DNA of 45,810 bases, from positions 1-45,810 of the forward strand of contig NZ_BAGN01000200.1 of the NCBI RefSeq assembly GCF_000308835.1. Direction: 5' to 3'. This document shows, piece after piece, positions 24,665 through 33,056 of this stretch; the stretch's first letter is position 1; each line of letters starts with the position of its first letter. The stretch is from Nocardia vinacea NBRC 16497 (GTDB lineage: Bacteria; Actinomycetota; Actinomycetes; Mycobacteriales; Mycobacteriaceae). Position numbers and translations under genes: made by a program. The notes below the pieces were generated by a model. That model saw only the letters and a program-made list of their open reading frames with translations. It was not told where the DNA came from and did not search any database.

Positions 24665-24705
24665 CCAAGGGACCTCCCCCGCAGACGCTGCAGAAGGTCG
24701 GTCAT
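24663..24705 (-). other. 14-codon frame bridging cupin and editing-domain genes
   Basis: An ATG overlapping the cupin stop (ATGA) opens 14 codons (MTDLLQRLRGRSLG). Its TGA overlaps the ATG of the next gene. This stop-start chain would let ribosomes pass from gene to gene. It may simply be the ribosome-site region read as a frame. Confidence 0.3.
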
Positions 24706-25259
24706 GCCTGTATCTGCACCTTCTGGTCGGCGACGCCGCAGAGGGTGTAACAGAATACGAACGGCACCGCACCGTCGTTGAACCATGCGTGTGGAGTGCC
24801 GTGCTGGATCACGCAATCGCCGGCTCGCAGCGATACATCGACGCCGTCGCCGAGGCGCAGGCGGCCCTCGCCGCTGAGCACGACGATGAAATCGATGCTC
24901 ACGGTGCTGTGCATGCCGGGCGCGGCGGGGTCGAAGGCCGCCATCATCCCCGGCAATTTCGCCTCCGCTTCCGCCACGACGGCCGCCATCGCCTCCTCGG
25001 ACAGGTCGGCATCGGGCTCATAGGTCAGGCCCGGGGGTACCGAGATGAATCCGAAACGCAGCCCGCCCGCACCGGGAAAATAGCTCGTGCCGGTCTGCGC
25101 AGGCGTCTTGTCGACCGGCAGCTCGGGAAGTTCGTCGAGTTCCCACATCCGATGGATCTCGGCGCCTGGGAGCAGCGCCAATGTCAGCGGGTCGACAGTG
25201 TCGTCCGCCAGCACCCGCCCCTGTCCGGTTCCGTTGTCGCCGATCACGATTCTGCGCAT
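24702..25259 (-). CDS. Cupin-domain protein
   Basis: 185 residues from the ATG at 25259, with GGGAG five bases upstream. The C-terminal half is a cupin barrel: 'HSTVSIDFIVVLSGEGRLRL' (motif 1, with an H..xxD-type pattern in place of the full HxHx4E), then 'GDCVIQHGTPHAWFND' (motif 2, G-D-x6-G-x-x-H-x-W), typical of small-molecule-binding or dioxygenase-like cupins. The N-terminal part contains 'HRMWELDELPELPVD', seen in actinobacterial cupins of unknown role. It is first gene of a three-gene operon (next start is 38 bp after its stop) and diverges from the AraC gene. Metal binding is possible, substrate unknown. Confidence 0.82.
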   Translation of the reverse strand: MRRIVIGDNGTGQGRVLADDTVDPLTLALLPGAEIHRMWELDELPELPVDKTPAQTGTSYFPGAGGLRFGFISVPPGLTYEPDADLSEEAMAAVVAEAEAKLPGMMAAFDPAAPGMHSTVSIDFIVVLSGEGRLRLGDGVDVSLRAGDCVIQHGTPHAWFNDGAVPFVFCYTLCGVADQKVQIQA

Positions 25260-25529
25260 ATGAACTCCCGAATATCGTCCGCAACCAGCCGAATCGGGTC
25301 GGCACCGATGGCCGCACCGGCCGATCCGGTCCTCAGCTATCCGGACCGTATCCGCCGCCCGCGCACACCCGCTTGTCCCGATGCGCACGAGCATTGTCCG
25401 AATGCGCAGACCTCGAAAACCCGGCAATGCTTGCTCCACCGGTGATCCGCGCGGTTCTGCACTAGGCTTCTTCCAGAGTTGGGGCCGTCGCCCGGGCCAC
25501 CGATGATCGTCGAATCGGAGGCGATATTG

Positions 25530-26495
25530 ATGAACCAAGCGGTTATCGCCGACTCCACCACGACAAGTGTGGTGGATCCACATGAGCGAGCCGAGTACTG
25601 GGCCGATCTGATCAGCACGTACCACTGTCGGCTCGGCTACAGATTCCCGAGCAGCACCGACTTCCAAGGGCACACGCAGCTGCGGCGAACCGACGCCTAC
25701 CAGCTCGTCGGGTGGAAATCGGATGCCGTCACCTACCTTCGCAACCCGAGCCATATTCGCGCCGACCCCGATGACGACTACCGGCTGATCGTTCCGTTCA
25801 CCGGGCGACTGTCCTTCCGCACCGACGACGGGTACGGGATCCTTGCCCCGGGAACAATGGCCCTGGTTTCCGTCGACCGCCCCTACGCGATGTCCATGTC
25901 CGACGGCACGCGCGGGATGATCATGACCATTCCGCGCAAGGAGATCAAGCATCGCCTCAACCGCGTCGTTCCACCCGACCACCCGCTGGATCTCACGACC
26001 GGGCTCGGGCGGGTGACCGACGGGATACTCCGCGGCCTGCACAGCGAATCCGCCGCACTCACCGACCTCCAATTCGACAGCGTCTCCGAACGGCTGGTGG
26101 ATCTGCTCTGCATGCAGATCCTCGGCGAACCGGCGAACTCGCCCACCCAGCTCGCCCATGTAGAAGCGACCGCTCGCCGGTATATCCACGACCGTGCCGG
26201 AGATCCGGACCTCAACGGCACGCGCGTCGCCGTCGCGCTCGGCTGGTCATTGCGGCAAATTCAACTGGCGTTCAGCAATGCCGGAACCACGCCCAGCGAT
26301 GTCATCCGGGAAGAACGCCTGCTACTGGCGCGCGACCGCCTGCGCAGCCCCGCCTACCAGCATCGAAGTATCACCGATATCGCATCGGATCTCGGCTTCG
26401 GTTCGATGAGCAGCTTCAGCAAGGCCTTCCGCCGACGCTTCGACGCCACACCCGGCCAGCTCCGCGAGGACCGGCGGGCCGCATCCGACGGCTGA
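25530..26495 (+). CDS. AraC-family transcriptional regulator
   Basis: 321 residues; ATG at 25530 chosen for GGAGG eight bases upstream (an earlier in-frame ATG at 25503 is possible). The N-terminal part, about residues 20-200, resembles the AraC-binding-like domain 2 (NdhR/CbdR type): 'RAEYWADLISTYHC', 'RNPSHIRADPDDDYRLIVPF' and 'GTMALVSVDRPY'. The C-terminal 100 residues carry the double helix-turn-helix, ending 'SITDIASDLGFGSMSSFSKA' and 'FRRRFDATPGQLRED', the AraC signature. It is divergent from the cupin operon (about 270 bp between), so that operon is a likely target. Confidence 0.88.
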   Translation: MNQAVIADSTTTSVVDPHERAEYWADLISTYHCRLGYRFPSSTDFQGHTQLRRTDAYQLVGWKSDAVTYLRNPSHIRADPDDDYRLIVPFTGRLSFRTDDGYGILAPGTMALVSVDRPYAMSMSDGTRGMIMTIPRKEIKHRLNRVVPPDHPLDLTTGLGRVTDGILRGLHSESAALTDLQFDSVSERLVDLLCMQILGEPANSPTQLAHVEATARRYIHDRAGDPDLNGTRVAVALGWSLRQIQLAFSNAGTTPSDVIREERLLLARDRLRSPAYQHRSITDIASDLGFGSMSSFSKAFRRRFDATPGQLREDRRAASDG

Positions 26496-26538
26496 TTTCA
26501 GCAGCTATCGGCTAGCACGGTCACGCTATCGTCGCTGC

Positions 26539-27486
26539 GTGGACTCCCTGCGCCAGCTGCGGTACTTCGTCGCCGTCGCCGAAGAACTGCATTTCGGACG
26601 GGCCGCCGAGCGCCTCGGCATCGCGCAGCCACCACTGAGCCAGCGCATCCGCAAACTCGAACAGGATCTCGGGGCCCGGCTCTTCGACCGGGACAGCCGA
26701 CGTGTCGAACTCACGGAGGCGGGTCAGATCCTGCTCGTCGAAGCCCGCGATCTGCTCGCCCGCTGGGACCGCGCGCAACGGCTGGTGGGCAAGGCACATC
26801 GGGGTGAGATCGATGCGCTGAGGGTCGGTGTCCCACCCGAACTGGCCGGGCGGGTGCTCGCGGCGATCCTCACCGCATTCGAAAGCCGTGCCGTCCGAGT
26901 CGATCTACAGGAACTGACCACCGCCGAGCAGATCCGACTGCTCGCCGACCGTCAACTCGATGCGGGGCTGCTGCAACATCCGGTCGATGTGGTCGGCCTC
27001 GAGCTCGGACCCGAGGTCGAGACACCGCTCGGCGTGGTGCTGCCACGAGATTCGGCACTGGCCACCCGCTCCGCGCTCACCCTCGCCGACCTGGCCGGAC
27101 TCGGTCTGGTGATCTTTCCGCGGGCCGCCGCCCCCGGACTCTACGACGCGACTCTGCGCACCTGCTGGGAGCACGGCTTCCGGCCCACCCGCGTCCAGCA
27201 CGCGCGCAATCCCGAATTCGTCCTCGGCATGGTGCTCTCCGGCCGCGGCGTCGCCTTCGACCAGGGCATGGTCGCGCAAAAGGAACCGCGCGTCGTCTGG
27301 CGACCGCTGACCGACGCACTGAGCTGGCGGCTCTCGCTGGCCTGGCCCGCCGCGGCACCGCATCCGCTGGTCCGCGAACTGGCCGAGCTGATCGTGACGG
27401 TCATCCAGGGCGACGGCGCGTCGCGGCCCGTGCCCGCTCAGGAGGTGGCGCAGCGGCCGTGGAATGTCGTATTCGGCAGATCGTGA
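26539..27486 (+). CDS. LysR-family transcriptional regulator
   Basis: 315 residues, GTG start. The N-terminal winged helix is classical: 'LRQLRYFVAVAEELHFGRAA', 'LGIAQPPLSQRIRKLEQDLG', then 'LFDRDSRRVELTEAG'. The remainder is a two-lobed periplasmic-binding-like effector domain. It follows the AraC gene on the same strand after 43 bp. Its last 49 bases overlap the end of the converging beta-lactamase-like gene. LysR proteins usually control a divergent neighbour, but here upstream is another regulator, so the target is unclear. Confidence 0.92.
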   Translation: MDSLRQLRYFVAVAEELHFGRAAERLGIAQPPLSQRIRKLEQDLGARLFDRDSRRVELTEAGQILLVEARDLLARWDRAQRLVGKAHRGEIDALRVGVPPELAGRVLAAILTAFESRAVRVDLQELTTAEQIRLLADRQLDAGLLQHPVDVVGLELGPEVETPLGVVLPRDSALATRSALTLADLAGLGLVIFPRAAAPGLYDATLRTCWEHGFRPTRVQHARNPEFVLGMVLSGRGVAFDQGMVAQKEPRVVWRPLTDALSWRLSLAWPAAAPHPLVRELAELIVTVIQGDGASRPVPAQEVAQRPWNVVFGRS

Positions 27487-28349
27487 CGGATGCGGTGAAT
27501 CGCCAGCCGCGCGGCCTCACCGATCGCATGCTCCACCTCGGGCAATCGCTGCGCCAGCGTATCCGCTCTGGTGAATACCGCTACGGCATAACGACTTCCA
27601 CCGGGATATGCCACCACCCCGATCTCATTGCGAATCGCGGGCAGTGATCCGGTCTTGCCCCACACCGATACCTCCGACGGGAAGGCCGCGGCGAGCCGGT
27701 GCCAGTTGAGCTGCTGGCCCATGAGTTCGCGCACCCACCGGCAGGCGGCAGGATCGCCCGCGCGGTCCTGGCCGAGCAGGGTGAGCAGCCGGGTCATATC
27801 GCGCGGCGTGCTCGCGGTCGTACGCAGCGGGTCCATGGCCCGGGTGGCAAGCACTTCCGACACGCTCAGGGTCGGGAAGCGCCGCGCGAACTCGGTGGTA
27901 TCGGAAGCGCCGATATCCTCAGCCATGGTCTGGACGACATACCTGGGCGAGCCGACGATCCGCGTCTCGGTGAGCCCCAATTCGCGCACCAGCGAGCGCA
28001 CATTGTCCAGGCCGACGCGATCGAAGAGCAGGTCGGCGGCGGTATTGTCGCTCACGGTCAGCGCGAAGAACGCCGCATCGCGCAGGCTGAACTCGACATC
28101 GTCCAGACATCCGGCGGTGCCGACGCCACCGAGCCGGTCCGCCGCGCTCGCCCGCACCCGATCGGTCGGGTCGAGCTGACCCGCGACCACCTGACGGGCG
28201 AACTCCAGCACCAACGGCACCTTCACCACCGACGCCAGCACCACCGGTTCATCGGCGCCGAGCCCCACCTCACCGGCGCAATCGAGACATCGGGCGTGCA
28301 CCCAACCGCGCACACCGGCCTTACGGAAGATCTCCTCCACGACTGCCAA
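27438..28349 (-). CDS. Class A beta-lactamase-related serine hydrolase without signal peptide
   Basis: About 300 residues. Class A motifs are in order: S40-V-V-K43 (nucleophile and base), S100-D-N102, Glu165 in 'SEVLATRAMDPLRTTASTP' at the exact omega-loop spacing to the TP, and K232-T-G234. The usual omega-loop Asn170 is Thr here. The N-terminus starts directly with the fold, with no Sec/Tat signal or lipobox, so a cytosolic location is predicted, unlike true periplasmic lactamases. It could be a peptidase/esterase or a weak lactamase. TTG at 28349 or GTG at 28340 is the start. Ends overlap the LysR gene tail-to-tail. Confidence 0.85.
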   Translation of the reverse strand: MAVVEEIFRKAGVRGWVHARCLDCAGEVGLGADEPVVLASVVKVPLVLEFARQVVAGQLDPTDRVRASAADRLGGVGTAGCLDDVEFSLRDAAFFALTVSDNTAADLLFDRVGLDNVRSLVRELGLTETRIVGSPRYVVQTMAEDIGASDTTEFARRFPTLSVSEVLATRAMDPLRTTASTPRDMTRLLTLLGQDRAGDPAACRWVRELMGQQLNWHRLAAAFPSEVSVWGKTGSLPAIRNEIGVVAYPGGSRYAVAVFTRADTLAQRLPEVEHAIGEAARLAIHRIRHDLPNTTFHGRCATS

Positions 28350-28446
28350 ACTTCCACACGGGACTGCTCCGAGTCAGCTTGACTCTCCCGCCGATGGAGG
28401 GTTCACGCTCGTCATCGTCCGAGATTTCGATACCGAAGGGCTCACG

Positions 28447-29001
28447 ATGAAACTCGATCTGGCCAAGAGCGACCCGCACTACTACGACGCCACCCGCGAC
28501 CCCGAATTGCGCACCTTCGACACCTACGGCTATCTGACGGTCACCGGCTTCGGCGCACCCGGCGGCGAGCGGTACACCGAGGCGGTGCAGACGCTGTACC
28601 GAGCCGCATACGGCGCCAAGAAGATCGCCAAGGCGGACGACCAGGATTTCGTGGTGCCGAAGCTGGAGGGCCAGTGGTGGGTGAACTCCGACGAACCGCC
28701 GCTGTCGGTGCCGCGCGAGCAGTGGCAGTGGCGGCTGATGATCCGCATGCCCGAGGTGGTCACCGCCGAGATGGTGTCCGGGGCGACGTTCGAGCGGTTG
28801 ACCGAGGGGGAGGCGATCCAGGTCATGCATATCGGACCGTATGCCACCGAACCGGAGACACTGGCCAGGATGGACGCGTTCATGACCGCCGAGGGGTTGC
28901 TCATGAACGGCCGCCATCACGAGATCTACCTCTCGGATCCGCGCAAAACCCCCGGCGCGAATACCCGCACGATCCTGCGTCATCCCGTGCGTCGCGCCTG
29001 A
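28447..29001 (+). CDS. GyrI-like small-molecule-binding domain protein
   Basis: 184 residues; GAAGGG upstream of the ATG. Reads as a stand-alone GyrI-like (SOUL/effector-binding) protein: 'LRTFDTYGYLTVTGFGAPGG' at the start, 'WWVNSDEPPLSVPREQWQWR' in the middle, 'EGEAIQVMHIGPYATEPETL' (the typical Q..HxGPY..E strand) and 'GLLMNGRHHEIYLSDPRKTP' near the end. These proteins bind or hydrolyse small hydrophobic, often antibiotic-like, molecules. It is divergent from the beta-lactamase-like gene; both may belong to a detoxification set. Role inferred. Confidence 0.8.
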   Translation: MKLDLAKSDPHYYDATRDPELRTFDTYGYLTVTGFGAPGGERYTEAVQTLYRAAYGAKKIAKADDQDFVVPKLEGQWWVNSDEPPLSVPREQWQWRLMIRMPEVVTAEMVSGATFERLTEGEAIQVMHIGPYATEPETLARMDAFMTAEGLLMNGRHHEIYLSDPRKTPGANTRTILRHPVRRA

Positions 29002-29022
29002 GATCTACTCTGCGGCAAGCGG

Positions 29023-29595
29023 TTACCAGGCTCGCCCGAGATAGCCGAGCAGTCGACGGTGTGCGGGCGCGTCCGCCGGTACCGTGACCTCCTCGTCGAA
29101 CATCCCCGACTTGCGGAACCCGTCGAGTCCGCCCATGGCGTGCATTGTGGTCAGCAGTTCGGCACACAATTCGTCATCGGCGAGGTCGGGGCGATCGATG
29201 GCCACCGCGATATCGACGCCGTGCGCGACGACCTCGGTGAGATGGACCATGGCGGCCGCCGGACCGGGGAGCTCGCCGAGTGCCATGCGCACGGTGCCGG
29301 TCAGGGCGTCGGGGCGATGCCAGGCGGCGCGGTCCACCTCGGCGGCCGCGGCGAACGCACCCTGCGGATCGATGCCGAGCCAGTCGTCCTCGAGTCCGGC
29401 ACCCGCATCGGTCCCGCTCACCCCGGCCGCGAACCGGTGCATATTGCCGACGGCATGATTGAGCACCGCGTGCACATCCCAATCCTGACATGGCGTCGGC
29501 GCCGCGAGCCGGTCGCCGTCGACGGCGGCGATCACGATCGCACCCGTCATATCCAGTGCGCGGTCGATCTGTCCGATCACATTGTCCATGGGCAT
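29023..29595 (-). CDS. TIGR03086-type DinB/mycothiol-dependent metalloenzyme-like protein
   Basis: 190 residues. The actinobacterial 'TIGR03086 family metal-binding protein' pattern is clear: 'LAAPTPCQDWDVHAVLNHAV' near residue 30-50 and 'VHLTEVVAHGVDIAVAIDRP' near 117-136, giving the three histidine metal ligands of the DinB four-helix bundle. Relatives include the mycothiol-dependent maleylpyruvate isomerase and other thiol transferases, so use of mycothiol is plausible. The visible neighbours give no substrate. ATG at 29595. Confidence 0.8.
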   Translation of the reverse strand: MPMDNVIGQIDRALDMTGAIVIAAVDGDRLAAPTPCQDWDVHAVLNHAVGNMHRFAAGVSGTDAGAGLEDDWLGIDPQGAFAAAAEVDRAAWHRPDALTGTVRMALGELPGPAAAMVHLTEVVAHGVDIAVAIDRPDLADDELCAELLTTMHAMGGLDGFRKSGMFDEEVTVPADAPAHRRLLGYLGRAW

Positions 29596-29745
29596 CCTTC
29601 GCTAGAAGAGTCAGCAGAATAGGTAGCACAACCGGATGACATCCAAACTCGATCCAACTCGGCCCAGATCACGGAATCCAGCACGACAAGGACCCAAAAA
29701 GGTTGCGCCGATACCTTTCCGGAGCAGCACATGATCGAACGTAAA

Positions 29746-29807
29746 CGGCCCTACCGAGTTCCGCCCAGAACTGCGGACCGCCAGCCGATAGGGCCGCCGG
29801 TCCGCAG
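29746..29807. terminator. Multi-stem palindrome after the FAD oxidase gene
   Basis: CTGCGGACCG / CGGTCCGCAG (29771-29780, 29798-29807) forms a perfect 10-bp stem. An overlapping alternative pairs CGGCCCTA (29746-29753) with TAGGGCCG (29789-29796) and a small AGTTC/GAACT stem. It lies 19 bp beyond the stop of the minus-strand FAD oxidase gene, so termination is the likely role. The remaining spacer to 29596 shows no gene. Confidence 0.6.
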
Positions 29808-29825
29808 TCACGTATGCGAAATCCG

Positions 29826-31136
29826 TTATCCGAGAACCGGATAATTGGCGCGAATCACCGACCGCGGATCGCGCGCCCGCTTGATCTCCCGCAACCGCGC
29901 CAAGGTCGACGAGTCGAATGCCGCGGCTGCCGTCTCCTCCGGAGTGAGGAAAGTGTAGGGCTTGAGCCCGCTGATGTGCGCGCCGATCGCGTCGACGATC
30001 TCGGCCCGCCTGGCCTTGACCGCGTCGGCGATATGCGGAAGTCCGAGTCCCAACGCATAGAGCAGATAGGGCTCGGTGACCGGTCCGCGCGCGCCACCGT
30101 CCGCGCCCGCCTTGGCGAATGCGCCGCCGAGATGGCGGATCTGGATATCGACCAGCGGTGCGACCGGCTCGTCGAGCAGGGTCTTCACGACCGCGTCGCC
30201 GAGGTCGGTGAGCAGTTCGGCGCGGGACAGGGACGGGCTGGGATCGGTTGGCTCCGAGGTGATTTCGCCGAGACTCGCCACCGATAGCGCGCCGCGCTTA
30301 TCGGCGAGCGGCCCGTCGATCGCGTCCAACCGGGTCAGCAGGGATCGGCCTACCTCGGGATCGCCGAGGTAGGCGACATCCAGCGCGACCATCGGCGGCG
30401 CATCCGGGAACTGGAACCGGTGGAACCACACCGATAGTTCGTCGGGTGCGTCGGCGGTGATCTGCTGGAACGCCTCGAAGACCTCCGCCGTGCGCGCACC
30501 GTGCCACATCACCCGCCCGCCGTAGAGCCCCGGCGCCGGGAAGAGGTCGAATTCGAGCGCGGTCACCACCGCGAAATCGCCGCCACCGCCACGCAATGCC
30601 CAGAACAGCTCCGGATCGTTCGCGGCGGTCACCCGCGTCCGCGCGCCCTCGGCGTCGACGATCTCGAAGGCGCGCACCGCATCCGAGGCCCAACCGTGCT
30701 TGCGGCCGAACCAGCTCTGCCCGCCGCCGAGGGTGTATCCGGTGACGCCGACCACCGGATTGCTGCCTGCGAGTCCGGTCAGTCCATGCGCCGCAGCCGC
30801 GGCCTGCACCGAGCCCCAGTTCGCGCCCGCGCCGACCTTCGCCACCCGCCGCTCGGCATCGATCTCGACACGGTCCAGTCCCCCGGTGCGCAGCAGGATC
30901 GCGTCCTCCACCCCGCCCGCGGCGCCGTGCCCGGTCGGCTGCGCGATCACCGGCACCCCGGCTCGACGTGCGTGTGCCACGACCGCCGCGACGTCATCCG
31001 CATCGCCGGCCCGCACCACCGCGGCGACCGGCTGGGTGACCGTCAAGGTCCACGGCCGCGCCGCCGCCTCGAAGCCCGCGTCACCCGGCACCAGCACCCG
31101 GCCGGATAGTTCAGCGCGCAGATCCTCGAATGTCAT
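29826..31136 (-). CDS. FAD-linked oxidase (PCMH/BBE family)
   Basis: 436 residues. PCMH-type FAD-binding region: 'VAAVVRAGDADDVAAVVAHA', 'PVIAQPTGHGAAGG' (the G-H position is where covalent 8-alpha-histidyl FAD attaches in many members), 'KVGAGANWGSVQAAAAAHGL', and 'GVTGYTLGGGQSWFGRKHGW'. 'ELFWALRGGGGDFAVVTALE' follows. The C-terminus 'RLREIKRARDPRSVIRANYP' is a berberine-bridge-enzyme-like ending (the usual K..YDP...F..N..I). Such enzymes oxidise alcohols, sugars or alkaloid-like substrates with O2, often in secondary metabolism. No signal peptide. It is the last gene of the accessory block. Confidence 0.88.
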   Translation of the reverse strand: MTFEDLRAELSGRVLVPGDAGFEAAARPWTLTVTQPVAAVVRAGDADDVAAVVAHARRAGVPVIAQPTGHGAAGGVEDAILLRTGGLDRVEIDAERRVAKVGAGANWGSVQAAAAAHGLTGLAGSNPVVGVTGYTLGGGQSWFGRKHGWASDAVRAFEIVDAEGARTRVTAANDPELFWALRGGGGDFAVVTALEFDLFPAPGLYGGRVMWHGARTAEVFEAFQQITADAPDELSVWFHRFQFPDAPPMVALDVAYLGDPEVGRSLLTRLDAIDGPLADKRGALSVASLGEITSEPTDPSPSLSRAELLTDLGDAVVKTLLDEPVAPLVDIQIRHLGGAFAKAGADGGARGPVTEPYLLYALGLGLPHIADAVKARRAEIVDAIGAHISGLKPYTFLTPEETAAAAFDSSTLARLREIKRARDPRSVIRANYPVLG

Positions 31137-31271
31137 TGGTATGTCCTCACTTCGCAGCTGTGCCCGAAAGCACCTGCGGCCCGTGGATCGTGCCGCGACT
31201 AACCCAATGACGAAATAGGAGCGGCAAATGTAACAACGGCCGCCCGAGATTCTCGGACGGCCGCTGCGAAA

Positions 31272-31541
31272 TCAGGTCTTATCAGGCCCTTCGTCGGACT
31301 CGACGTCCTTTTTGTCGAGCCGGGCGATACCGGGTTCGGTGCCCTCGTCGGCCGCCTGATCCGGTTCCGGATGTTCGGGCTCGAAGGTCGCAGGCAGGCC
31401 CTTGATATGCCGGTTCATCGACCGCACCAGCAGGACGGTCCCGGCGAGCAACACCAGAATGATCACCAGACCGAGCGGCGACGCCTTGCCGAACTCGGGT
31501 CCGGTGGGCGTGCCGGGAGTTTGCGCTAGAAGAACCAACAT
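31272..31541 (-). CDS. Small membrane protein downstream of mca (Rv1083-like)
   Basis: 89 residues, ATG at 31541 sharing one base with the mca stop (TGATG), so the two are translationally coupled. One TM helix at about residues 21-40 (LGLVIILVLLAGTVLLVRSM) is followed by a charged, acidic cytoplasmic tail ('PEHPEPDQAADEGTEPG', 'DKKDVESDE'). Size, topology and position match M. tuberculosis Rv1083, the conserved gene after mca. Function unknown; its strict pairing with mca suggests a link to mycothiol conjugate processing at the membrane. Confidence 0.8.
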   Translation of the reverse strand: MLVLLAQTPGTPTGPEFGKASPLGLVIILVLLAGTVLLVRSMNRHIKGLPATFEPEHPEPDQAADEGTEPGIARLDKKDVESDEGPDKT

Positions 31542-32425
31542 CACCGGTGCTCGTCTTCGATACCGGCGAACAGATCGGTCTCCGGCCGCGTGGAGTCGAC
31601 CCTGGACTTGGCCAGTTCGAACTCCTCGGTCGGCCACAGCCGCTGCTGCATTTCCATCGGAATCGCGAAGAACGCGCCGTTGGGATCGATCTGGGTGGCG
31701 TGCGCGCGCAGGGCGTCATCGCGCTGCGGGAAGTATTTGGCGCACTCGATCTGGGTGGTCACCCTGGCCATGCCGTCCGGGCGGCCCTGCCGGTAGGCGC
31801 GCGTCCGTTCCAGCCACTCCTGCAGCGGAAACGGCTCACCGATCCGTTCGTATTCGGCGGCGAATACATCCAGCCGGGCCATGGTGAAACCGTGGTCGTA
31901 GTAGATCTTCAGCGGTTGCCACGGCTCGCCCGCATCCGGGAAACGCTCCGGATCGCCCGCCGCGTCGAACGCGGCCATCGACACCTCGTGGCAGCGGATG
32001 TGATCGGGATGCGGGTAGCCGCCGTTCTCGTCATAGGTGGTCATCACATGCGGCTTGAACTCGCGCACCACGCGGACCAGCGCCTCCACGGCTTCTTCCA
32101 GCGGGACCAGCGCGAAGCAGCCTTCGGGTAGCGGCGGCAGCGGATCGCCCTCGGGTAGGCCGGAGTCGACGAAACCGAGCCAGGTCTGACGCACACCGAG
32201 CGCGGCGGCCGCGGCCTCCATCTCCTCGCGCCGGATCTCATCGATCCGCTCCAACACGCCGGGAGTGTCCATCGCAGGGTTGAGGATGCTGCCGCGTTCG
32301 CCGCCGGTCAGCGTGACGACGAGGACATCGTGGCCCTCGTCGGCATACCGTGCGGTCGTCGCGGCACCCTTACTGGATTCGTCGTCGGGGTGCGCATGAA
32401 CCGCCATGAGCCGAAAGCCACTCAC
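31541..32425 (-). CDS. mca: Mycothiol S-conjugate amidase
   Basis: 294 residues, GTG start. Mca cleaves mycothiol conjugates of electrophiles and antibiotics to a mercapturic acid (exported) and GlcN-Ins (recycled). The LmbE/PIG-L zinc site is intact: 'MAVHAHPDDESSKG' (H12, D15 and the Asp base) and 'GGYPHPDHIRC' with the third His. 'LTGGERGSILNPAM' and the Tyr/Phe-rich end are Mca-like; the length is that of Mca, and MshB is its paralogue. The neighbours (DUF4307 divergent, Rv1083-like coupled) are those of Rv1082. Confidence 0.95.
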   Translation of the reverse strand: MSGFRLMAVHAHPDDESSKGAATTARYADEGHDVLVVTLTGGERGSILNPAMDTPGVLERIDEIRREEMEAAAAALGVRQTWLGFVDSGLPEGDPLPPLPEGCFALVPLEEAVEALVRVVREFKPHVMTTYDENGGYPHPDHIRCHEVSMAAFDAAGDPERFPDAGEPWQPLKIYYDHGFTMARLDVFAAEYERIGEPFPLQEWLERTRAYRQGRPDGMARVTTQIECAKYFPQRDDALRAHATQIDPNGAFFAIPMEMQQRLWPTEEFELAKSRVDSTRPETDLFAGIEDEHR

Positions 32426-32549
32426 GTCTCGTTCACCTCATCAACCACCGTCATACCTCGTACTCTCCGCCGCCGGGGTCCGATCTGCTTGTCCCTATAG
32501 TTCCATTCGACAGACTTTTGTTCCGACGTACCCCCCGGAGTGAGACGGC

Positions 32550-32990
32550 ATGAGTGAAACGCCCGGTGACACGCCGATCGACCGACGTGCCGACCGGTAC
32601 GGGACCACGCCACGCCCGACGCGCCGCTGGATTCCGTTCGCACTCGGCGCGGTCGTGCTCGCCGCGGGTCTCGGGGTCGCCTACGTCGGCTTCCAGAAGT
32701 ACGGACCGGAGGATATCGACGCCGAACAGCTCGGATACACCGTCGTCGACGACTCGACCATCTCGGTCCATCTCAAGGTCACCCGCAAGGATTCGCAGCA
32801 GCCGGTGGTGTGTTTCGTCCGCGCGATGGCCAGGGACGGGTCCGAATTGGGCCGCCGCGAGGTGCTCATCGAGCCGTCCGCCAGCGGCACCATCGAGCTG
32901 ACGACCACCGTGCGCGCCTCCGCCCGGCCGGTGTCGAGCAGCATTTACGGCTGCAGCGATGACGTGCCGAAGTATCTGCGGGCAGGCTGA
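32550..32990 (+). CDS. DUF4307 single-pass membrane protein (Rv1081c-like)
   Basis: 146 residues. A short cytoplasmic head (RRADRYGTTPRPTRR), one TM helix at about residues 28-47 (IPFALGAVVLAAGLGVAYVG), then an extracytoplasmic beta-rich domain with 'VVCFVRAMARDGSELGRREV' and 'SSIYGCSDDVPKYLRAG'; the two Cys probably form a disulfide. This is the DUF4307 layout, conserved next to mca and greA in mycolata. Diverges from mca; 124-bp shared promoter region. Function unknown. Confidence 0.85.
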   Translation: MSETPGDTPIDRRADRYGTTPRPTRRWIPFALGAVVLAAGLGVAYVGFQKYGPEDIDAEQLGYTVVDDSTISVHLKVTRKDSQQPVVCFVRAMARDGSELGRREVLIEPSASGTIELTTTVRASARPVSSSIYGCSDDVPKYLRAG

Positions 32991-33056
32991 TTCCGGGCAA
33001 TACGCCACTGAGTGGTCCGCAAAATGAACGCCGACCTGCATGTTTGTGATTCATGC

